Source: an uncultured Fluviicola sp. (lineage in GTDB: Bacteria > Bacteroidota > Bacteroidia > Flavobacteriales_D > Crocinitomicaceae). Taken from it: 64,000 bases of DNA. The stretch is taken from assembly GCF_902168135.1 (NCBI RefSeq), contig NZ_CABHOL010000056.1, positions 17,528 to 81,527 of the forward strand, written 5' to 3'. The translations under genes and the position numbers were made by a program. The notes under the pieces are model-generated. The model did not search any database, had not been told where the DNA came from, and was given only the letters and a program-made list of their open reading frames with translations. Below, piece by piece: positions 1 through 8,180 of the stretch (the stretch's first letter is position 1; every line of letters begins with the position of its first letter).

Positions 1-662
1 TCAATTAGCACATCGGTTGGGTTCACAAATGCCCCAATATTGGTGTTTACTTTGGTAACGTACCCCGAAATCGGAGAATACAGATTGATGGTGTTCTGAA
101 TTTTTCCGTTTTGAAGTTTATTGACATTGATTTTCAACAGTTCCAATCGGGATTTTAACCCTTCAATGCGCCCTTTTGCAGACAGGTAATTTGCCTTCGC
201 CTGTTCCAATGATTTTTTGGCATTTATGTTTTCCTTTGCCAATTCTTTTTGACGCTCGTACTCTGAATTCAGAAACTCCAGTTGTCCGTAGTTTTCCAAA
301 TACTCTTGTTGCAATTGGATGTAGTCCTGATTTTCCATGATGGCAACAACTTGTCCTTTTGAAACTTTTGAACCTGGCAATAACTGTGTAGATTTTACGA
401 ACCCTGCCATGGGTGCGGAAACAGAAACTTTACTTTGAGGCGGAACATCTAAAAAGCCGTTCACAGAAATAACTCCACTAATGCTTCGTTTTTCGATACT
501 TCCCAGTGAAATTTCAGCAGATTCATATTGCGCCTGTGTCAATTCAACTGTTTCAGCTTGTTCGTCGTGATGTTCTTCTTTCGGTTCCGTGCTTGCTTCT
601 TCACCTCCGCAAGATGCAAGTAAACCAAGGAACGCTAAATATATTAACCAATTCGTTTTCAT
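1..662 (-). CDS. RND metal-efflux periplasmic adaptor (CusB/CzcB-like), 3' end cut by window
   Basis: Membrane-fusion adaptor that links an inner-membrane RND metal pump to its outer-membrane channel. The start at 662 gives a lipoprotein signal peptide with lipobox LLASC (Cys18) followed by a His/Glu-rich stretch (EEHHDEQAE) typical of metal-efflux adaptors. Then come a barrel-sandwich half, a long coiled-coil hairpin (about residues 115-185, KELAKENINAKKSLEQAKANYLSAKGR) and the return barrel segment NLYSPISGYVTKV. The frame stays open to base 1, so the C-terminal part lies outside. It follows the fused pump gene on the same strand by 16 bp, so it is the last visible gene of that operon. The class is clear; the metal (Cu/Ag rather than Co/Zn/Cd) is inferred from neighbours. 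Confidence 0.9.
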   Translation of the reverse strand, partial: MKTNWLIYLAFLGLLASCGGEEASTEPKEEHHDEQAETVELTQAQYESAEISLGSIEKRSISGVISVNGFLDVPPQSKVSVSAPMAGFVKSTQLLPGSKVSKGQVVAIMENQDYIQLQQEYLENYGQLEFLNSEYERQKELAKENINAKKSLEQAKANYLSAKGRIEGLKSRLELLKINVNKLQNGKIQNTINLYSPISGYVTKVNTNIGAFVNPTDVLI

Positions 663-678
663 ATCTCTAATTTTTCTA

Positions 679-3600
679 TCATTCAGCCATTAGGTAGTTC
701 AGGTAAAGCAGGCTTGAATTGTATTCGTTTACTGCGTTTAAGTACCCTTCACCAATAGCTATTGTTTGCTGTGTATTTAATAAATGTGTCGTGAAATTGA
801 TTTCACCCAATTCGAATGATTTGATGGATTGCTTTTCAATCAGTTCGGCATTCGGCATGGCTGAAGTGGTGTAATAATCCATTAGGTTTTTACTCGATTG
901 TACTTTCATTAGTGCCTTTTCGTACTCGCTTTGTAATCCGTTCAAATAACTCTCGTACTCCAAACTTTTCACGTCCCGATTAATGGAAGCGGCTTTAGCT
1001 TTGTTTAGATCAGGACCAAACCAAAGCGGAATGGTTAAACCAACCTGAAATCCTTGAAAACGATCTGAACGTCCTGCCAACTGGGTTGAATTTTCAGCAA
1101 GCAACCCACCGTATAGTGTTTGATTGAAATAGCCTACCCGAAACTCCGGAAGAGCCGAATTGGTCATAAGTTTTCGCTCATTTTCTGCAATGGCAATCTG
1201 CTGTTCCAAATACTCGGCTTGTGGATTGTTTTTCAATGCCGATGTATCTTGCAACGAAATCATGTTTAGTGGAGTGAGCGCGCTTACTTCGAATTGAACA
1301 GACGTTTTAGAACCTAACAAAAACTGTAATCTTCGGGCTATTCCATTCAACTCGGCATCTACTTGATTCTGCTTACTATGCACCTCATTCAAACGAGTTT
1401 CAACGGTTGTTTTTTCGAGTAATGATCCTTCTCCTGTCTGATAATTCAAATCGGTTGCTTTTGCAAAACGTTGCAACAAGGTGTCTTGCTTTGCTAACAG
1501 TTTTTTGTAGGAATTCCAGTAGGTACTTTGCGTGTAGAGCTGACGAATTTCGAAGGTCAACTCATTTTTAGATACTGCAAGTGCCAAAGTAGCCCCTTCG
1601 GATTGAGATTGTGCTAAATTCGACTTTGCAACAAATACCGTTGGAAAAGGAATGGTTTGCGAAATGGTAATGTTGTTATCGCCTTTGTAATAACTGTTGT
1701 ACTGACCAATCATTACACTTACATCTGTTTTGGGCAATTCACTACTGGTTTTCTTCAACTGATCGTAATACTGGATTTGTTTCGATTTGGATTGCAAACT
1801 TTTATTGTTTGAGTAAGCAACCTGCAATGCAGAATCCAATGAAAGGGTAGTTTGTCCATATCCGAATTGCGCTACCAGTAAACCAAGAATGAGGATTCCG
1901 ATTGGTTTGGTGATGAATCTTGTCTTTTTGTTCATGGCTTTCGGTCTATTTGTGAGGTAATAAATGCATGGAAGCACTACCAAAGTGAGTAATGTGGCAG
2001 TAATTAATCCACCAATAACAACGGTTGCCAATGGTTTTTGAACCTCTGCACCGCTTCCGTGAGAAAGTGCCATGGGCAAGAATCCGAGGGAAGCAACTGC
2101 TGCTGTCATTACAACTGGACGCAGACGGGTCTGCGTTGCTTTTAAAATGCGCTCTTTCACGTCGTCTATACCTTCTTTTTTCAAGTGGTTGAATTCTCCA
2201 ATGAGAACAATACCATTCAACACGGCTACTCCGAAGAGTGCAATGAAACCGACTCCCGCAGAAATACTAAAAGGCATATCACGCAACCACAAGGCAACTA
2301 CTCCACCAATTGCAGACAATGGAATGGCTGAAAAAATCAGCAAACTTTGACGCATGGAACTGAAGGTGAAATAAAGTAACATCAAGATGAGTAACAATGC
2401 AACGGGAACGGCTATTGACAAACGACCTCGTGCTTCTTGCAGGTTCTCAAATGTTCCGCCGTAAGTTGGATAATAACCAGGTGCAAAGTCAACGTTTTGT
2501 TCTACTTTCTGTTGAAGTTCTTTGACGAGGCTTTCTACATCTCGCCCACGCACGTTGAATCCAATGGTTATTCTTCGTTTTGCATCGTCTCGCTGAATCT
2601 GAATAGGTGCTAAATCATCAAAACAAACACTTGCTACTTGTGAAAGTGGAATCTGATTTCCATTAGGTGCTTTCACGTATAAGTTCTGAACGTCTTCGAT
2701 ACTTGTGCGCAGTTCCTTTTCCATTCTAACCACTAGATCAAAACGTTTTTCACCTTCATACACCAATCCCGCCGATTGTCCTGCAAATGCGGAATTGATA
2801 ACGGTATTGATGTCTTCAATGTTCAAACCAAAGCGGGCAAGTGCATCCCGATCATAGGAAATAAGAATTTGACGTGCGCCTTTTACATTTTCGAGGTACA
2901 AATCAGTTGCGCCGTCGATAGTACCTACAATCCCTGCAATTTTCTTGGAGTAACTGGTCAGCATGTCTAAATCTTCCCCGTAGACTTTGATCACTACGTC
3001 TTGTCTTGCTCCCGTCATGAGTTCGTTGAAACGCATTTGAATGGGTTGCTGAAATCCGAAGGTAACTCCCGGAACATCTTCCAACTCCTCAGTCATCAGG
3101 TTAGCCAGTTCGTCTTTGTCTTTTGTTTTTGTCCAGTTTGATTTGTCTTTCAAAATCACCATCATATCGCAGGCTTCAATGGGCATGGGATCGGTGGGTA
3201 TTTCTCCCGAACCAATTTTCCCAACTACCATTTCCACTTCATCGGGAAAACGCTCCAATAATATTTTAGAGCCTTTGTTCGACGCATCAATGGTTTCTTC
3301 TAAACTGCTACCAGACATCACACGGGTTTCGACCGCAAAATCGCCTTCGTCCAAGGAGGGAAGGAATTCTGCACCCAATTTGGTAAACAATAACAAAGAC
3401 GCAACAAACAATACTACCGCAGAACCAATGATCCATTTCGGAACATTCAGTGCTTTGTTGATAATAGGATTGTACACTCGCTGAATGGCATCCACTAAGC
3501 GATCTGAAAAATTACGTTTGTGTTTGGTATTCTTGCTCAAAAACAAGGCACTCATCATTGGAACGTAAGTAAGGGAGAGTAGAAATGCACCCAAGATGGC

Positions 3601-5049
3601 AAAAGAAACCGTTTGCGCCATGGGCTTGAACATCTTTCCTTCAATGCCAACCAACGCTAAAATGGGCAGATAAACAATTAAGATAATGATTTCTCCGAAT
3701 GCTGCCGATGAACGGATTTTACTCGCAGATTTATAGACTTCTTTGTCCATTTCATGTTGTGTCAGATTTCGATCAACTTGCAGGTGTTTCATGTGATGGA
3801 GTGTTGCCTCCACAATGATTACTGCACCATCCACAATTAATCCGAAATCTATTGCTCCCAAACTCATCAGGTTTCCTGAAACACCGAATAAATTCATCAA
3901 TGAAATGGCAAACAGCATTGCCAATGGAATGACGGAAGCCACAATCAATCCTGCACGGAAATTTCCGAGGAACAAGACCAAAATAAATATCACTATCAGC
4001 GCACCTTCCAACAAGTTTTTTGAAACCGTTCCAATGGCACTGTCTACCAATTTTGTGCGATCTAAAAAGGGTTCAATGCGTACACCTTTGGGCAACGTTT
4101 TTTCAATTTGTGCAATCCGTTTTTTTACGTTCGCTATGACCTGCGAGGAATTTGCTCCTTTCAGCATCATCACAATTCCACCCACGGCTTCTCCTTTATC
4201 GTTGTAGGTTAAAGCTCCATAGCGAATGGCATTTCCAAAGCGAACCTGTGCCACATCCCGAATTAAAACAGGCAATCCGTTGTCCATTTGTTTCACAACG
4301 ATACGTTTGATGTCTTCAATGCTTCCAATCAATCCTTCACTGCGGATGTACCAAGCATTTGGTTTTTTATCAATGTATGCACCTCCTGTGTTCTGGTTGT
4401 TTTTTTCAAGTGCGTTAAACACATCGGTTATGGTGATTCCCAAACTATTGAGTTTATCGGGGTTCAGGGCAACTTCGTATTGCTTTAGGTAACCTCCGAA
4501 ACTGCTCACATCGGCAATACCTTCTACACCCAATAGCTGGCGGCGCACAATCCAATCCTGAATAGTACGCAGTTCCATAGCGGAGTACTTTTTTTCATAC
4601 CCTTTTTTGGCGTGAATGGTGTATTGGTAAATCTCGCCCAATCCTGTTGTAACAGGTGCCAATTCAGGGATTCCAACACCTGAAGGAATCTCGTTCATAG
4701 CTACTGTTAGCCGTTCGGAAACCATTTGGCGAGCCTGATAAATGTCTACGCCATCTTTAAAGACAACGGTAACAACGCTTAATCCAAAGCGTGAAAAGGA
4801 TCGCACTTCTTCAATCTCTGGTATGGTGGCAACCGACTGCTCCACAGGGTAAGTAACCAACCGCTCAATGTCCTGTGCCGACTGCGAGGGAGCGGAAGTA
4901 ATAATTTGAATCTGATTGTTTGTAATATCAGGAACGGCATCAATGGGAAGTCTTGTCAATGAATAACTTCCCCAACCAACTAAAGCAAGCATTAGCATGC
5001 CTATAATTAGCTTATTCCTAATGGAAAAGCGAATAACTGCATCCAGCAT
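679..5049 (-). CDS. CusA/CzcA-type heavy-metal RND pump fused to a TolC-like outer-membrane channel
   Basis: Proton-driven export of a heavy metal, probably Cu(I)/Ag(I), across both membranes. Residues 1 to about 1035 are a complete HME-type RND permease: an N-terminal membrane helix (IRNKLIIGMLMLALVGWGSYSL), a TM4 proton-relay motif DFGLIVDGAVIIVE, and a second RND half ending in LTLVVLPCIYYLTNRP. Near residue 1039 (MNKKTRF) a second signal-like hydrophobic segment begins, followed by about 415 residues of outer-membrane factor (TLSLDSALQVAYSNNKSLQ, coiled coils, ending LLYLNYLMAE). The usual RND gene has about 1040 codons; the 1456-residue length is the sum of CusA and CusC with no stop between. 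Fusions of this type are known in Bacteroidota. Upstream lies a copper-regulator box candidate at 5079-5096. Confidence 0.93.
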   Translation of the reverse strand: MLDAVIRFSIRNKLIIGMLMLALVGWGSYSLTRLPIDAVPDITNNQIQIITSAPSQSAQDIERLVTYPVEQSVATIPEIEEVRSFSRFGLSVVTVVFKDGVDIYQARQMVSERLTVAMNEIPSGVGIPELAPVTTGLGEIYQYTIHAKKGYEKKYSAMELRTIQDWIVRRQLLGVEGIADVSSFGGYLKQYEVALNPDKLNSLGITITDVFNALEKNNQNTGGAYIDKKPNAWYIRSEGLIGSIEDIKRIVVKQMDNGLPVLIRDVAQVRFGNAIRYGALTYNDKGEAVGGIVMMLKGANSSQVIANVKKRIAQIEKTLPKGVRIEPFLDRTKLVDSAIGTVSKNLLEGALIVIFILVLFLGNFRAGLIVASVIPLAMLFAISLMNLFGVSGNLMSLGAIDFGLIVDGAVIIVEATLHHMKHLQVDRNLTQHEMDKEVYKSASKIRSSAAFGEIIILIVYLPILALVGIEGKMFKPMAQTVSFAILGAFLLSLTYVPMMSALFLSKNTKHKRNFSDRLVDAIQRVYNPIINKALNVPKWIIGSAVVLFVASLLLFTKLGAEFLPSLDEGDFAVETRVMSGSSLEETIDASNKGSKILLERFPDEVEMVVGKIGSGEIPTDPMPIEACDMMVILKDKSNWTKTKDKDELANLMTEELEDVPGVTFGFQQPIQMRFNELMTGARQDVVIKVYGEDLDMLTSYSKKIAGIVGTIDGATDLYLENVKGARQILISYDRDALARFGLNIEDINTVINSAFAGQSAGLVYEGEKRFDLVVRMEKELRTSIEDVQNLYVKAPNGNQIPLSQVASVCFDDLAPIQIQRDDAKRRITIGFNVRGRDVESLVKELQQKVEQNVDFAPGYYPTYGGTFENLQEARGRLSIAVPVALLLILMLLYFTFSSMRQSLLIFSAIPLSAIGGVVALWLRDMPFSISAGVGFIALFGVAVLNGIVLIGEFNHLKKEGIDDVKERILKATQTRLRPVVMTAAVASLGFLPMALSHGSGAEVQKPLATVVIGGLITATLLTLVVLPCIYYLTNRPKAMNKKTRFITKPIGILILGLLVAQFGYGQTTLSLDSALQVAYSNNKSLQSKSKQIQYYDQLKKTSSELPKTDVSVMIGQYNSYYKGDNNITISQTIPFPTVFVAKSNLAQSQSEGATLALAVSKNELTFEIRQLYTQSTYWNSYKKLLAKQDTLLQRFAKATDLNYQTGEGSLLEKTTVETRLNEVHSKQNQVDAELNGIARRLQFLLGSKTSVQFEVSALTPLNMISLQDTSALKNNPQAEYLEQQIAIAENERKLMTNSALPEFRVGYFNQTLYGGLLAENSTQLAGRSDRFQGFQVGLTIPLWFGPDLNKAKAASINRDVKSLEYESYLNGLQSEYEKALMKVQSSKNLMDYYTTSAMPNAELIEKQSIKSFELGEINFTTHLLNTQQTIAIGEGYLNAVNEYNSSLLYLNYLMAE

Positions 5050-5078
5050 AAAATAAAATTTAATGTAATAAATAGCTC

Positions 5079-5096
5079 TTCCGAAGGTATTCGGAA
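5079..5096 (-). promoter_or_regulatory. Candidate operator of the adjacent CusR-like regulator, upstream of the pump gene
   Basis: Two heptamers TTCCGAA and TTCGGAA separated by 4 bp (11-bp centre spacing), the arrangement used by OmpR-family dimers. The same TTCnGAA-N4-TTCnGAA layout recurs at 7688-7705 and, with one imperfect half, at 5695-5712. About 11 bp downstream on the minus strand is a weak -7-like TACATTAA, a spacing close to that seen at the other two sites. The regulator assignment is inferred. Confidence 0.5.
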
Positions 5097-5114
5097 TTTC
5101 GAGAAACGAGTGTA

Positions 5115-5516
5115 TTAAGCTATTTTAGGCGGTTGCCAGATGCTTCCGTTGTATTCGGAAAAGGTAAAGCGGTAATCAGGTAATTCAGATTTTTCTTTGT
5201 CTACAACAACCGTTGTATGCTCTATGATCAGATTGGGTTCTTTTTTGAAAATATAAACCAATTGAGCTGTTCCATGGTTATGTGAAAAGGGGCAATTCTC
5301 CTGTTCGCTATCGTGATGTTCGTGTTTGTCGTGTTCCTGATCACTTGTAAAATGTTCACCAATAAATTCAAGAAACCCTATTTCATGGTGCTCCTCGTTG
5401 TGATGATTGTAATGAGCAATGAATTTTGGAACAAAAGAAAAGGCATGCGCTGTTTCTCCTGGGAAAGTAATCACCAGAACAAGAAACAAAACAAATGCTT
5501 TTTTCAGTTTATTCAT
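5115..5516 (-). CDS. Small exported His-rich protein, probable periplasmic metal binder
   Basis: 133 residues. It opens with a signal peptide (MNKLKKAFVLFLVLVITFPGETAHAF), then a middle segment dense in His, Glu and Asp (HYNHHNEEHHEIG, EHDKHEHHDSEQENCPFSHNHG). The C-terminal third is ordinary and ends FSEYNGSIWQPPKIA. I do not recognise a named domain; similar short His-rich proteins commonly precede RND metal pumps in Bacteroidota. It is the first gene of the leftward pump operon, with 65 bp before the pump start. A metal-buffering or metal-delivery role is inferred from composition and position. Confidence 0.8.
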   Translation of the reverse strand: MNKLKKAFVLFLVLVITFPGETAHAFSFVPKFIAHYNHHNEEHHEIGFLEFIGEHFTSDQEHDKHEHHDSEQENCPFSHNHGTAQLVYIFKKEPNLIIEHTTVVVDKEKSELPDYRFTFSEYNGSIWQPPKIA

Positions 5517-5522
5517 TGGGCA

Positions 5523-5530
5523 TAAATATA
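5523..5530 (-). promoter_or_regulatory. Bacteroidota -7 box (TATATTTA) for the His-rich gene
   Basis: TATATTTA reads on the minus strand and ends only 6 nt before the ATG at 5516. Because the -7 element normally ends a few bases before the transcript start, the mRNA would begin at or next to the start codon (leaderless). Confidence 0.5.
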
Positions 5531-5694
5531 ATGAAAAACAAGTGTTTCTGTCGTTGATTTTAAAAATTAAATGGTGAGGTTAGACGCCGTGTGAAAGTTG
5601 AAATTTTCCGCGAATGTCTTTGCTGAATTATAAAGTTACTTTTTCTATTAGAAATAGAAAACATAATTATTGCTTATTAGAGGAGTAAAAACAA

Positions 5695-5712
5695 TTCAAA
5701 ATTCCTTCAGAA
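5695..5712 (+). promoter_or_regulatory. Candidate autoregulatory operator of the CusRS-like system
   Basis: TTCAAAA-N4-TTCAGAA; the second half matches the TTCnGAA heptamer and the first half is imperfect. It sits 9 bp before the -7 box at 5722-5729, where a -33 element would otherwise be, which suits an activator touching RNA polymerase. Compare 5079-5096 and 7688-7705. Confidence 0.45.
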
Positions 5713-5721
5713 TTTGCATTG

Positions 5722-5729
5722 TATCTTTA
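5722..5729 (+). promoter_or_regulatory. -7 box (TATCTTTA) of the two-component operon
   Basis: TATCTTTA fits TAnnTTTR and ends 4 nt before the GTG at 5734, so translation probably starts at the first or nearly first base of the transcript. This favours the GTG over the upstream in-frame TTG at 5719, which lies before the likely transcript start. Confidence 0.5.
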
Positions 5730-5733
5730 TCGA

Positions 5734-6408
5734 GTGAAAATTCTAATTATAGAGGACGAACTCGAATTATCAAAAGATATTATTGGATACTTGAATGCCC
5801 AAGATTATTTGTGTGAACTGGCAGCAGATTATAACCAAGCTATTGACAAAATTTCTGCATACACGTACGACTGTATTTTATTGGATTTAATGATTCCCTT
5901 TGGTAATGGTTTGGAAGTACTGGAAAGACTGAAAGCTGAAAAACGTTCGGATGGTGTTATTATCATTTCCGCAAAAGGTGCGCTTGACGATAAAATTAAG
6001 GGATTACAGTTGGGAGCGGATGATTATTTAGCCAAACCCTTTCATCTATCCGAACTATCTGCACGCATCTATTCAGTTATTCGTAGAAAGCAATTTGACA
6101 ATTCGAATACCATAACACACGATGAATTGACAGTAGACATACTTTCCAAAACAGTTACGGTTGGCTCAAATATAGTTTCACTCACTAAAAAAGAATTTGA
6201 TTTGTTGTTGCTCTTTTTGGGCAATAAGAATAAGGTCATTTCGAAGAATGCATTGGCAGAACATCTTTCCGGAGACATTGCAGATATGTTTGATAATCAC
6301 GATTTCGTGTATGCTCATGTAAAGAACCTCAAAAAGAAGTTGACCGAAGCAGGATGCGATAATTATCTCAAAACAATTTACGGAACGGGCTATAAATGGG
6401 AACTATGA
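5734..6408 (+). CDS. OmpR/PhoB-family response regulator (CusR-like)
   Basis: DNA-binding half of a two-component system. Receiver domain about residues 1-115 with acidic pocket EDE near the N-terminus, phospho-acceptor Asp51 (DCILLDLMIPFG) and the conserved Lys in SAKGALDD; winged-helix output domain about residues 125-224, ending in YGTGYKWEL. I chose the GTG at 5734 (MKILIIEDE) because the receiver fold begins there and the -7 box lies just upstream. It overlaps the kinase by ATGA (6405-6408), indicating translational coupling. Its divergent position next to a metal pump operon and shared upstream boxes suggest it responds to copper or silver; the inducer is inferred. Confidence 0.93.
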   Translation: MKILIIEDELELSKDIIGYLNAQDYLCELAADYNQAIDKISAYTYDCILLDLMIPFGNGLEVLERLKAEKRSDGVIIISAKGALDDKIKGLQLGADDYLAKPFHLSELSARIYSVIRRKQFDNSNTITHDELTVDILSKTVTVGSNIVSLTKKEFDLLLLFLGNKNKVISKNALAEHLSGDIADMFDNHDFVYAHVKNLKKKLTEAGCDNYLKTIYGTGYKWEL

Positions 6409-7682
6409 GTAAATTACTGGATAAACCTTTTCGATCATTCACCATTTACGCACTCGTTATTTTGGTATGCAGTGTTCCTGTCTACTATTTTGTTGTCGAT
6501 GCTATTTGGATGGAAGAATTGGATGAACACAACTGGATCATCCGTAAACGAATGGAAAAGGGAATTCAAACGGCAAAAGTCGATGAAAAACAACTCAACC
6601 AAACACTTAAAATTTGGAATAAACTGCAACCGGGAACAAAGTTGGTCGCTATTGACGAAAAGAACATAACCCAAAATCGTATTTATACAACGAGAACCTA
6701 CAATCCTTTCGAGCATGAAATAGATCGCTTCAGGGTTTTATCTACTGCGATTTGGGTGAATGAAAAACCTTATCAGCTGACGATCTCTACGAATGTCGAA
6801 GAAGCAGATGAAACGCTGATTGCAATTGCCTTTGTTACGGTATTTTTCTTTTTTCTTTTAGTTATTGGTTTTGTCTTTTTAAACAAACGAATTTCTAAAA
6901 AAAGCTGGAAACCATTCTACAAAACCCTGGATCAACTCAAGAACTTTGATCTAAGTAAAGACCAGCACATTCAATTTGAACAATCCGATATTGAGGAATT
7001 TGAAGAATTGAATCAAGAGCTGACCACATTGATTAAAAAGAATGCGACTACATTCAATCAACAAAAACGGTTCATCGAAAACGCTTCTCACGAATTGCAA
7101 ACTCCTTTGTCTGTTTTAAAAACCAAAATGGATGTCTTGTTGCAGAATAACACCCTGTCCGAACAAGAAGCTTCGACTATTGAAGCGATCAATTCAAGTC
7201 TTTCCCGAATCTCGCGAATCAATAAGAATCTTTTGCTTTTAGCCAAAATAGAAAATCATCAGTTTGCAGAAGAGATGCCAGTAAATATTAAACAAACATT
7301 AGCAGAGAATATTGAATTGTTGGATGATTACTTTCAAAGCAAAGGTATTCACGTTCAAATGAACGTCGAACATTATTCCGTGAAATGTAATCCTACTTTA
7401 TTGGAAGTGTTATTCAATAACTTAGCTACAAACGTGATTAGGCATGGTAATAAGAATGATATTTTACGAATTAATCTAACTGGCAATAAACTCACTTTTT
7501 CGAATACTGGGGCAGCCTCATTGAGTGCGGATAATTTGTTTATTCGTTTTGGAATTTCATCTTCTGAGACAACCAATAGCGGCTTAGGACTTGCAATCTC
7601 CAAAGAAATTTGTGATCGTTATAATTGGACGCTTTCTTATCAATTTAATGATCATTTACACGCCTTCAGTATTGAATTCTAA
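6405..7682 (+). CDS. Sensor histidine kinase (CusS-like)
   Basis: Inner-membrane sensor partner of the preceding regulator. A first membrane helix (about residues 10-30, FTIYALVILVCSVPVYYFVV), a periplasmic domain of about 110 residues, a second helix (TLIAIAFVTVFFFFLLVIGFVFL), then HisKA with the phospho-acceptor His near residue 229 in ENASHELQTPLSVLKTK, and HATPase_c with N-box LFNNLATNVIRHG and G2 box SGLGLAISKEI. The G1 box reads SNTGAAS instead of the usual DxGxG; this variant occurs in related Bacteroidota kinases, so activity is still likely. The ATG at 6405 is preferred over an in-frame ATG at 6396 because it gives the 4-bp ATGA overlap. Confidence 0.93.
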   Translation: MSKLLDKPFRSFTIYALVILVCSVPVYYFVVDAIWMEELDEHNWIIRKRMEKGIQTAKVDEKQLNQTLKIWNKLQPGTKLVAIDEKNITQNRIYTTRTYNPFEHEIDRFRVLSTAIWVNEKPYQLTISTNVEEADETLIAIAFVTVFFFFLLVIGFVFLNKRISKKSWKPFYKTLDQLKNFDLSKDQHIQFEQSDIEEFEELNQELTTLIKKNATTFNQQKRFIENASHELQTPLSVLKTKMDVLLQNNTLSEQEASTIEAINSSLSRISRINKNLLLLAKIENHQFAEEMPVNIKQTLAENIELLDDYFQSKGIHVQMNVEHYSVKCNPTLLEVLFNNLATNVIRHGNKNDILRINLTGNKLTFSNTGAASLSADNLFIRFGISSSETTNSGLGLAISKEICDRYNWTLSYQFNDHLHAFSIEF

Positions 7683-7687
7683 ATGTC

Positions 7688-7705
7688 TTCAGAATCGGTT
7701 CGGAA
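7688..7705 (+). promoter_or_regulatory. Candidate CusR-like operator before the PepSY/TonB-receptor genes
   Basis: TTCAGAA-TCGG-TTCGGAA: two TTCnGAA heptamers 11 bp apart, starting 5 bp after the kinase stop. Ten bp downstream is a weak -7 (TAACTTAT, 7716-7723), nearly the same geometry as at 5695-5729. It suggests a second, activator-dependent promoter for the downstream pair. Confidence 0.5.
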
Positions 7706-7735
7706 GTTTGTCTTGTAACTTATAAAATAATCTTC

Positions 7736-8179
7736 ATGAAACGATTAATCTTAACAGGAACATTGGCACTATCAATAGCTGGATGTAGTTCTGCTCAAAA
7801 AACAGAAAAGGAAGGAAAAGGCTCGAAAATCCCGGCAACAGTTCAGGAGGCTTTCAAAAAACAATTTCCAACAATTACTGATGTGGATTGGGAACAAGAA
7901 GGTTCGAATTACGAAGCCGAATTTGAAAACGGTGAAATAGAAACTTCTGTAGTTATCAATACAAGTGGTGTTATCTTGGAAACAGAAACAGAAATGGAAA
8001 CGAGCGCACTTCCAAAGGCAGTTTTAGACTATATAGAATTGAATTACAAAGGTCAAAAAGTAAAAGAAGCTGCTAAAATTGTTCTAAATGATGGTACAGT
8101 CAACTACGAAGCTGAGGTAAACAAAAAAGACGTTATTTTCGATAGCAATGGTACATTCATCAAAGTGATTACTGAATAA
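7736..8179 (+). CDS. PepSY-like-domain lipoprotein
   Basis: 147 residues. Lipoprotein signal with lipobox SIAGC (Cys17), then a charged linker and two PepSY-like repeats (the family once called putative beta-lactamase-inhibitor-like): VQEAFKKQFPTITDVDWEQEGSNYEAEF about residues 36-63, and VLDYIELNYKGQKVKEAAKI about residues 99-118. Such proteins often lie beside two-component systems and TonB receptors in Bacteroidota; the molecular role is not established. It lies between the kinase and a TonB-type receptor, 1 bp from the latter. Confidence 0.8.
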   Translation: MKRLILTGTLALSIAGCSSAQKTEKEGKGSKIPATVQEAFKKQFPTITDVDWEQEGSNYEAEFENGEIETSVVINTSGVILETETEMETSALPKAVLDYIELNYKGQKVKEAAKIVLNDGTVNYEAEVNKKDVIFDSNGTFIKVITE

Positions 8180-8180
8180 C

